A stretch of 42,891 bases of DNA from JAVZJR01 sp964435235. Its GTDB lineage: Archaea; Micrarchaeota; Micrarchaeia; Anstonellales; Bilamarchaeaceae. This document shows positions 24,867 through 32,300 of the stretch, piece after piece. Within the stretch, counting starts at the first letter, position 1. Each line of letters starts with the position of its first letter. The notes beneath the pieces are model-generated. The model saw only the letters and a list, made by a program, of their open reading frames with translations. It was not told where the DNA came from and did no database searches. The position numbers and the translations under genes are program-made. The stretch covers positions 1 to 42,891 of the forward strand of contig CAYSXZ010000042.1 of NCBI GenBank assembly GCA_964435235.1. The letters run 5' to 3'.

Positions 24867-25237
24867 TGGAGAGGATATGCTTAGATTTTGATACTGCGCT
24901 CGATTTTCTTAGGGGGGAACCAGCAACTGTAGAGAAGATGAATTACTATGCAAACAGAGAGGAGATATGCATCTCTAGTATAACCCTTTACAACCTCCTC
25001 GAAGCGGTGAACAAAAAAGATGTTGTAGTATCGTTCGCAAACAATATAACAATTCTTCCATTTGATAGGAAGGCTGCTGTTCTTGCAAGCAGGATAAGCA
25101 ACGAATTAAAAGAAAGAAAAGTAGACCCGCCAGCCGAATCTATAGTGGTGGCTGCAATCTGTATTGCAAACGATGCATATCTTTATACAAAAAAGCCAGC
25201 GAATTTTGAAGGAATCCGTGGTTTGAAGAAGGTCTAG
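24866..25237 (+). CDS. vapC: VapC-type PIN-domain toxin
   Basis: Predicted PIN-fold RNase of a type II toxin-antitoxin pair. Visible are the first acid in CLDFDTALDFLRG, the second in SSITLYNLLEAV, and the third site PPAESIVVAAI, where Glu replaces the usual Asp. The terminal motif LYTKKPANF lacks the acid found in TxNxxDF. Cleavage activity may be weakened or altered. GTG start, overlapping vapB by one base. Its 123 residues are slightly short for the family. Confidence 0.82.
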   Translation: MERICLDFDTALDFLRGEPATVEKMNYYANREEICISSITLYNLLEAVNKKDVVVSFANNITILPFDRKAAVLASRISNELKERKVDPPAESIVVAAICIANDAYLYTKKPANFEGIRGLKKV

Positions 25238-25268
25238 TTTTTTATTTGTTCTATTGCTAATAGAAATT

Positions 25269-26045
25269 ATGGGTTCTGCCAAAGCGCTCATCGCTACTGG
25301 ATACGGAATTAATTGCGAGCAGGAGAGTAAGTATGCATTTGAAAAGAGCGGTGGAATAGCTGACATAGTGCATATTAATAGTATAATAGAAAATCCGAGA
25401 ATTCTCGAAGATTATGGACTTTTATTTTTTCCTGGTGGCTTTTCGTTTGGAGACGATTTGGGTTCTGGTAGGGTTCTTGCAAACAAGCTGAGATATCGAC
25501 TACACGATCAAATAAAAGAATTTGTTAATTCGAAGAAACTCGTAATCGGAGTGTGCAACGGCTTTCAAGTCTTAGTCAAACTTGGTCTCCTTCCGATACT
25601 GGATTTCCAACAGCGTGCAACGCTTATGGGGAACGACTCTGGTAAATTCGAGGACAGATGGGTCTTTCTTAAAGTGAATCAAAAATCTCCTTGTGTTTTT
25701 ACTCGAGAGATGAGTCATCTTCTCCTTCCTGTGAGACATGGTGAAGGAAAATTTTTTACTTCTGATGAAATTTTAAAGATGATGCACGAAAAGAACCTCG
25801 TTACCCTTCAATATGTAGACAGATACGGTAGGGTGACAACAACTTATCCTGATAATCCGAATGGTTCTTTAGACGGGATTGCAGGGGTATGTGATGAAAG
25901 TGGGAGGGTATTTGGCCTTATGCCGCATCCAGAAGCTTTTAATATTCCCCAAAATTGCCCATACTGGCCCTTCGGCGGCATTAAAGAAGCAATTGGGTTG
26001 AGAATATTTAAGAATGCTGTAAAATACCTCACTGAGACGCTTTAG
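25269..26045 (+). CDS. purQ: Phosphoribosylformylglycinamidine synthase, glutaminase subunit
   Basis: Class I glutamine amidotransferase of de novo purine synthesis, supplying ammonia to PurL. The nucleophile is Cys96 in GVCNGFQVL. FFPGGFSFGDDLGSGRV upstream and the catalytic His-Glu in LMPHPEAF are intact. At about 258 residues it is somewhat longer than typical archaeal PurQ. Neither purL nor purS is nearby. The start is ATG 25269; a TTG five codons upstream is less likely. A TTTTTTATT box after vapC suggests a leaderless message. Confidence 0.9.
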   Translation: MGSAKALIATGYGINCEQESKYAFEKSGGIADIVHINSIIENPRILEDYGLLFFPGGFSFGDDLGSGRVLANKLRYRLHDQIKEFVNSKKLVIGVCNGFQVLVKLGLLPILDFQQRATLMGNDSGKFEDRWVFLKVNQKSPCVFTREMSHLLLPVRHGEGKFFTSDEILKMMHEKNLVTLQYVDRYGRVTTTYPDNPNGSLDGIAGVCDESGRVFGLMPHPEAFNIPQNCPYWPFGGIKEAIGLRIFKNAVKYLTETL

Positions 26046-26046
26046 G

Positions 26047-26580
26047 TCATCTTAAGAGTTTTTCTATCTCCTCTGCGAATTTTTTTGCAGAGCGCGGGCC
26101 GTCAGCTGTTACTATCTTTTCGTCAACAACTACTGGTTGATCAACGTACACACCGCCAAACTTCTCGATAACCTTATCTGTTCCGATGCCAAATTCGTTA
26201 TCCGGCCCTAACCAAACGGTTGCTTTTTTCCCCTTTAAAACACCTGCCTTTGCGAGGATTGTTGGGGCCCAGCAAATCGCTCCAACCAACTTTCCTTTCG
26301 CAACCCCTTCCCGTGCAATCTCGAGCGCCTTTTCCTCCTTCCTTACAAGCGGTGTTCCGGACCCGCCAACAAAAATAATTCCATCGTAGTCATCTACCCT
26401 TATTTCGTTTAACGAAACGGTAGCTTCTGCGTTCCCTCCCAGCATTCCTTTGCACGTTCCCTTTTTAGTACTTGCTATAATCACATTAAAATTGCTCTTT
26501 TCAAAATGAGCCTTCGGTATCTCAAGCTCTTCGTCTCTGTAGTTTACAGGAGCAACAATCATCAAGATTTTTTTAGCCAT
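26047..26580 (-). CDS. DJ-1/PfpI family protein
   Basis: 177-residue flavodoxin-like protein of the PfpI branch. The nucleophile elbow is GAICWAPTILAKAG with Cys103, and the partner acids are in RDEELEIP (residues 15-22). The His that usually follows the Cys is replaced by Trp, so the classical Cys-His pair of PfpI proteases is absent. Relatives act as proteases, deglycases or chaperones; activity cannot be assigned. A CGGTGAT ribosome binding site precedes ATG 26580. It is convergent with purQ, with a one-base gap. Confidence 0.85.
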   Translation of the reverse strand: MAKKILMIVAPVNYRDEELEIPKAHFEKSNFNVIIASTKKGTCKGMLGGNAEATVSLNEIRVDDYDGIIFVGGSGTPLVRKEEKALEIAREGVAKGKLVGAICWAPTILAKAGVLKGKKATVWLGPDNEFGIGTDKVIEKFGGVYVDQPVVVDEKIVTADGPRSAKKFAEEIEKLLR

Positions 26581-26611
26581 AGCGCATCACCGAAAAGCTT
26601 AGAGCACTTCG

Positions 26612-26620
26612 AATTTAAAT
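26612..26620. promoter_or_regulatory. Palindromic TATA box between divergent genes
   Basis: AATTTAAAT is near-symmetrical and sits about 25 nt before ATG 26641 on the plus strand and about 35 nt before ATG 26580 on the minus strand. One box may serve both directions. Confidence 0.35.
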
Positions 26621-26640
26621 CATTATGCTTACATAATTTT

Positions 26641-26955
26641 ATGTGTGGTCGTATGGTTGCGCCAAAAGAGAAAGAAAAGGAAGAATCGGAATTGCCGAGG
26701 ATTACGATTACCAAACCGCCGCAGGCAAGAGAAGAAAGAGAAGAAGTCGGAAGGCTAAAGATTATTCCAAAGCCTATTCCTAAAGAGGTAAAGAAGACTG
26801 CTGCGGGAGCGGTAACGGAAGCTGAAAGAAATGCGACAAAGGTTGCAATAGAATTTACTGAGTTTTTTAGAGGACAACTTGAAAAAACGCCGGAGGGAAG
26901 AAACTTCCTTTCAAATCTAAAGAAGAACAGTGAAATAGGACACCTACTGTTTTAG
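26641..26955 (+). CDS. Small charged protein of unknown function
   Basis: 104 residues. The first ~60 are Lys, Glu and Pro-rich and probably disordered (KEKEKEESELPRITITKPPQ). The last 40 form helices (ATKVAIEFTEFFRGQLEKTPEG). ATG 26641 lies at leaderless distance from the box at 26612; ATG 26653 is the alternative. The frame stays open to 26506 but that part is antisense to the PfpI gene. It precedes another small unknown gene and rpiA with short gaps, so the three are probably one transcript. No family is recognised. Confidence 0.55.
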   Translation: MCGRMVAPKEKEKEESELPRITITKPPQAREEREEVGRLKIIPKPIPKEVKKTAAGAVTEAERNATKVAIEFTEFFRGQLEKTPEGRNFLSNLKKNSEIGHLLF

Positions 26956-26963
26956 GTGATTTT

Positions 26964-27182
26964 ATGAAAGAAGACCTTTTCAAGAATTGTAAGATTCAGT
27001 ATGCATATGACAATAAAGAGAAGATATACACTGTAATGATCATGCTCGATGCTCGTCCTCGCATTCTAACCTTTAGGGTAAGCGATGATTATACTGAGAT
27101 ATCCATAGCAAATAAGAACGGAGATGTTCTTGAGATACTGAGACAGGAAGGAAACAACATAACGCTGCATAAAGTAAAATAG
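26964..27182 (+). CDS. Small beta-rich protein of unknown function
   Basis: 72 residues with alternating strands (KIYTVMIMLDARPRILTFRV and YTEISIANKNGDVLEILRQ) and no signal or metal motif. A TAGGTGATTTT ribosome binding site precedes ATG 26964. It is 8 nt after the previous gene and 10 nt before rpiA, so probably co-transcribed with both. I recognise no family. Confidence 0.6.
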   Translation: MKEDLFKNCKIQYAYDNKEKIYTVMIMLDARPRILTFRVSDDYTEISIANKNGDVLEILRQEGNNITLHKVK

Positions 27183-27192
27183 GGAATGATGT

Positions 27193-27846
27193 ATGAGCGA
27201 TGAAAAGACAAATGCTGCAAAGGGCGCGCTTGAAAAGGTAAAAAATGGAATGTGTATAGGACTTGGAAGCGGAAGCACTGTTCGTGAATTTATTAAGCTG
27301 CTTGCAGATAAAGTGAGAAAGGAAAAACTAAGCATTTGTTGCGTTACCACCTCATTCGACACTAGGATGTTTGCAATAGAGAATGGCCTTTGGGTAACAG
27401 AACCTGATGCAATAAGCGAGATAGATTTAGCTGTCGATGGCGCTGACAAGGTCACAAAAACAGCTTTGTTGAAGGGCGGAGGCGGGGCGCTTACGAGAGA
27501 AAAGATAATAGATTACAATGCAAAAAAATTCATAGTAATTGTTGACGAGGGGAAGGTGCAGAAGACGCTCGAAGGCAATGTTGCATTAGAGGTATTACCG
27601 TTCGCTACCCCTATAGTGTTAAAACAGCTTGCTGAACACAAACCAAAGATAAGAATGGCAGAGAAAAAGCTTGGGCCCGTAATCAGCGATAACGGCTGTT
27701 TTATAATAGATATGTGGATGAGAGTAGAAGATCCTAAGAAAACCGAGATAGAACTTAAATCCATTCCTGGAATAATAGAAAATGGGATATTTACAAAATT
27801 CGATTATATCATTGTTGGAAAAAAAGATGGATGGATAAGACTTTGA
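27193..27846 (+). CDS. rpiA: Ribose-5-phosphate isomerase A
   Basis: Interconverts ribose 5-phosphate and ribulose 5-phosphate. Phosphate-binding GLGSGST, the catalytic DGAD, and KGGGGALTREK with its catalytic Glu are intact; the C-terminus GIIENGIFTKFDYIIVGK is also typical. Its 217 residues are normal. With rpe, the two transketolase subunits and transaldolase in the same window it completes the non-oxidative pentose phosphate route. It converges on the flavoprotein gene, with a 3-nt gap. Confidence 0.95.
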   Translation: MSDEKTNAAKGALEKVKNGMCIGLGSGSTVREFIKLLADKVRKEKLSICCVTTSFDTRMFAIENGLWVTEPDAISEIDLAVDGADKVTKTALLKGGGGALTREKIIDYNAKKFIVIVDEGKVQKTLEGNVALEVLPFATPIVLKQLAEHKPKIRMAEKKLGPVISDNGCFIIDMWMRVEDPKKTEIELKSIPGIIENGIFTKFDYIIVGKKDGWIRL

Positions 27847-27849
27847 TTT

Positions 27850-28920
27850 CTATCTGCAAAAACCAGGAATATTTAGTAAGTATATGAGAATTTCTGGTTT
27901 TATTAACCTACTTGGTTTATCCATGTCCCCGTATTTTTCGAGATAGTCGTTTATACCAAAATCGATAAGCCTCTTGCCCACCTCGCTCAACTGTTTATCA
28001 TCTAAATTGTTTATGTAATCCCTTATCTTTCTATGAAGGACTAACTCATGACCGAAGCGCGCACGCCATTCGAGCTCGTACCATCTTGGTTTTTTGATGT
28101 TTCTTCCTGCAATCTCTGCACACCATGCCCCAAATAAAACGCCCCCGCCAGTCGATGCCTTTACCTGTCCTGCTGCATCCCCTACAAGAATAATATTTTT
28201 TCCGCAAAGCTCCTTACCAGTCCGCTTTCTCGTCTCAACAGGTATGATGCAACCTTTTGGATTTTCTGCTTTAACATTATTTATTTTTAGAAAATAATTC
28301 CATGCTTCCCGAACATTGTTTGGTGATTCTACGCCAACCCCTATTTCAATCTTTTCTTCGTTTTGTGGTATGGCCCAACCAAAAAAACCAGGTATTTTTG
28401 ACGAGAGATAAACGTCCACGACGTCACTCTCCTCTTTTCTGTACTCTATAATTTTTTGTAGCGTTATTACATACCGACAAATCCTAGGAAAGCCAAAATA
28501 CTCTGCGACAACAGAATTTGCACCATCCGCACCTATTATGTTGTTTGAGCGAAATTGGTCTTTGATTCGCTCTTTGTAAAAAATTTTTACTCCGATATTC
28601 TCAGCGTTGGCCGCGAGTTCTTTATCAAAGCCAGCCCTATCGCAAACATAAGCGACTGGCTCGTTTCTCCTCACTTTGAAGAGGACATCATTAAAGAATA
28701 TGTTTGCGCCTCTTATCTTATTTATTATAAATTTCTTGTAGTCGATGTATTTCTTCAACGTTTCAAGGCCACTAATTGAAAAAAGGCCTGAGCAATTTTT
28801 TTTGAACTCGTCTGGGCCATGCTCCTCAGAAATTAGAACATCGTAGCCTGCTTTCAAAGCATTTATTGCGGCGATGCATCCTGCAGGCCCTGCACCGATA
28901 ACATGAACGTCTTGTTTCAA
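27850..28920 (-). CDS. Geranylgeranyl reductase family FAD protein
   Basis: Predicted FAD-dependent reductase of isoprenoid chains; in archaea relatives saturate membrane lipid tails. Nucleotide-binding GAGPAGCIAA is near the N-terminus, GADGANSVVA is in the middle, the family's PGFFGWAIP lies near residue 175, and LVGDAAGQVKASTGGG marks the second FAD motif. The only plausible start is TTG 28920, because no ATG or GTG lies between the upstream stop and the FAD motif. It overlaps the SecB-like gene by 4 nt and is last in the operon with the giant exported protein. Lipid substrate unproven. Confidence 0.88.
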   Translation of the reverse strand: MKQDVHVIGAGPAGCIAAINALKAGYDVLISEEHGPDEFKKNCSGLFSISGLETLKKYIDYKKFIINKIRGANIFFNDVLFKVRRNEPVAYVCDRAGFDKELAANAENIGVKIFYKERIKDQFRSNNIIGADGANSVVAEYFGFPRICRYVITLQKIIEYRKEESDVVDVYLSSKIPGFFGWAIPQNEEKIEIGVGVESPNNVREAWNYFLKINNVKAENPKGCIIPVETRKRTGKELCGKNIILVGDAAGQVKASTGGGVLFGAWCAEIAGRNIKKPRWYELEWRARFGHELVLHRKIRDYINNLDDKQLSEVGKRLIDFGINDYLEKYGDMDKPSRLIKPEILIYLLNIPGFCR

Positions 28921-29312
28921 CCCTTTCTACCCTTCTCCTTTTGTTTAAATATTATAGTTGGCGGCACTATCGGCGGGGTTAGGTTGAATATCCTTGCTAT
29001 GAAAATAGAATTTATTGATGCACTGTAGTTTATCGCATTTACTATTTGTTCTCCAGGAGTCCCGGTTATCCTTTTCGTCTTTTCCCATTCATTAAAGGCT
29101 GTTTTTGCATCCGCACCGCTGAACCTTGCTTTTCCACTAATCCTTATGTAGCTTTGATCCGAATATGCAACAGTATAATTGAAGGCTATGCTTAACGAAT
29201 TGTCTTCAAATTTCGCATCTGTAACATCTACATTAATGTTCATACTCTCAGCGAATGTGTTGCTCCTCTTTCTTGCTTCTGCATATTCAAAATCCAAAAA
29301 TTCCAGCTTCAT
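28917..29312 (-). CDS. SecB-like small protein (paralogue A)
   Basis: 131 residues. ATG 29312 is chosen because AGGTGG lies a few bases upstream; the open frame extends seven codons further. The beta-rich first half (INVDVTDAKFEDNSLSIAFNY) and helix-turn end (IVNAINYSASINSIFIARIF, then LTPPIVPPTIIF) follow the order of the SecB fold, whose last helix also leads into a Pro-rich tail. A short Lys-rich C-terminus follows. It is clearly homologous to the protein at 36656. SecB function is inferred from this pattern only; it directly follows the gene for a large exported protein, which fits a chaperone. Confidence 0.6.
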   Translation of the reverse strand: MKLEFLDFEYAEARKRSNTFAESMNINVDVTDAKFEDNSLSIAFNYTVAYSDQSYIRISGKARFSGADAKTAFNEWEKTKRITGTPGEQIVNAINYSASINSIFIARIFNLTPPIVPPTIIFKQKEKGRKG

Positions 29313-29353
29313 GACATCCACCTGCAAATTCATCGCATTATCATTTTAATATC

Positions 29354-32300
29354 TTATCTCCAAGGATATCCGGTCATTGGTGGAACCTGCACTGATGTTG
29401 GAAGAGGTCCACCGCTGCCGATTGTAAATAAAACAAGAACTCCGAATTCTGGCGTCCTTGTAGATTTGTATGGTGGGTATGCAGGGCTTGTGTAATACGG
29501 AGGATATGTACTTGTACCGTACGCCAATGCACTAACTTTTGCAGGAAGTAGGTTACCTAGTTTGAATGCAACCGATGCAGATAATCCACCACCTATCTCC
29601 TCTTTTCCAGTAACGCCAAGAATTCCGCCAATTCCCCATTCCGTTTTTCCGCTTTTAAGCTTAAACTCTACGCCTGAAAAAGTGCTCACCTTCTCACGCC
29701 CTGCTACTATGGTATACGCCTGAAGTTTATCTACCAATTCTACAAATCCTGCAATGTCCCAATAGTTTTTGTCAGAAATGTGGTAGTAGCTTGCACCAAG
29801 ATATGATCTTACATTGCCGTTGAAATCTTTCTCAATTTCAGTCTTCTTGTCATAGAACCAGCGATATAGCGCGTCAGTTAGCGCATCCTTTTGGGTGTCT
29901 GTGAATGATCCTGGCGAAAGGTCGTCGCCATCCTTTATCTTCTCTAAGAGTTTCTCTCCAATTATTCCTTTTGGAATTTCGTTATAGATGAATAATCTTA
30001 CTTCTTCTGGTATATGAGAGAATTTACCGAATTCGATTGCCTTCGAATATTCTTCGTAATTTCTTTCTAGTTTTTTGTACCTTTTTGAATCTTCCAGTAT
30101 GTTTGAGAAAAGTAGAACTGCGCCTTGCACAAAATAACCTGTTTTTATACCTTCGTTTGCTACTGCCAAGAATTTTGTTTTACCTTCTTTTGTTGATAGT
30201 GCAAAAAGCGCACCTGCATCAAGCGCTACTCTCTGAAAGAAGAAACCGTTAAGGAATTCGAAACCAACCCCTGCTCCAGCAATTCCTATTTCTGTAGCCC
30301 CAGCAATTCCAGTAGGCCCCCAAACAGGAATTGATGTGAATGCTCTTATAAAGCCAGAGCCCCATGTGAAAAGAGTCCTTCCATATACGGTGTTAAGTTT
30401 TTGCTCCGCCCACTCGGATTCCTTCTCTCTTGTTATAAGGCTGAATTCGAGAGAGAAGTTCTTTCCTATCTGCGCACCAAGATAGTATTTGTCAAATATC
30501 TGTTTCATCTGCTTTATATATTTATTTTTAAATTCTGTTATGAGTGCTTCTGCTTGAGTTGGATCTTGGTTAACCCTTGACATAAGGGTCTCATAGTCCT
30601 GTTTTATCTGATCATAATTTGAAAATCTTTGTACATCTATCTTACCAACACTCTCAAGACCCTTTAAGAAACCGATGAATCTCCAGAACATTGTGTCGTA
30701 TTCATATCCTTTCTCCTTAGTATATGTGAACTGCGGGACGAGATGGGCAAGACCACCAAGCACCATCCTTGCCGCTACCTCCTTGCTACCATAGATGGTC
30801 ATGCCTAATCTATGGAGGCTTTCTATGTATGCCCTTGCATTTTCCGCCTCTTGGAGCATGGCGATTGATTCGAAGTCTACTGGCCCTCCCTCGTAATAAA
30901 GACCTCCGCCAGCGCTTGTTTTTGGTGCTTGCATCTTTAAGAAGAAACCACCCCTACCTATCCAATCTGTCGTTGCTACCTTCACAGTGCCTGCTTCACT
31001 TTCTTCAATCCATTTCTTTGCAACCTGTCCGGCTCCACCACCGAAAGTAAGCTCCCATGCTCTTGGACCTTCTACCTGTCTTATCGTAAAAACTGCATCC
31101 TGCATCGTGTACTGTTCTTCCTTCGTTCCTCCTCCTTTCATTATGAGCATCTTTCCTGGTAAAACTGCCTCGACAACTCTTGTTTTCTTCCCTTTCTCGC
31201 CTTCTATGGTTTTAGCATACCCGCCAGTCCATTGGATAAGGAACGGTTGCAACTCTTTTTCTTCGGCAGTTATAAACGGGATTATCTGCATGTGGGTCAA
31301 TAATGCAGATTTTCCTATGTCGATAGCGAGTGCACCTCCACCAGTTCCTTTTGTTTTAAGTGTATCTATCTTTGGCTCTATATTCCATGCAGCCGTTGCG
31401 GGTGTCTTATAAAATTCGTCCATATAACCAGCAAAGTAGTTTAACATTTTTACAAAATCATTAACCCCGCCTTTGAGTTCAAGAATGGTGCCGTCCTTGG
31501 CTATGAAGAATGACCTTCCGGTCATCCATGCTTTTTTTTCTGCAGTTTCTTGTCTATTAACAGTAATTATGAGTTCGCTCGGATTTTCTGGATGCCATGC
31601 CTGCATAATCGTGTTATAAAGAAGTTTTTTTGTGCCGTCATCCAACTCTTCGTATCCTCCGACAGCACTGTCTATGCCTAGTTCTCCCTCTTCCTCCTTT
31701 ATGCGGCCGATTCGTGTTCCTATCATCGTTCCGCCAAGGAAGGCATGTCCTCCAGTTTCATACGCTCCTCCAAAAGCAGTTCCTCCTGTTGGAGTAATTA
31801 TTGACCCTAGACCTGCTGCACCTATATTCCATACCTCTTCTTCCCTCTTTTCTTTTTTACCGACAACGCCTGCTGCGCCACCGCCACCTATTACTTGGCT
31901 AAGACTTGCGTATTCTAATGGAAGAGGAGAAATAAACGCTTTGTTTATATCACTAAGAAGACGAGCTGGGCTGATGGCTGAGATGTAAGTGCCTGGTAGG
32001 TAATCCGGCGGAACAAGATGTGGATGTGTTGGTTCTAGATAAGTTTTGAAAGTAGTTCCAACTAGTCCTGTAGCAGGGTATACTTGAAAAAGATTAAATT
32101 GCGGGAGGGTTATACCACCACCTGCGGGTTGGTATGGTGTCGCGTTGAATACACCACCAGTTGTAAATGGTGTTCGTGGTGGCACTGAATAAATATACGG
32201 GGGAAGAAAATATGGGTACGTTCCCAATGGAGCGTATTCTTCAGGAACAAGCAAAGAAGGCTTCCATCCTGGTGGTTTTTGTTTTATCAGAAAAGGTGCT

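Noticed and set aside
26506..26640. Upstream extension of the small charged protein
   Set aside because: The extension is antisense to the start of the PfpI-like gene and lacks start signals; ATG 26641 fits the TATA box.
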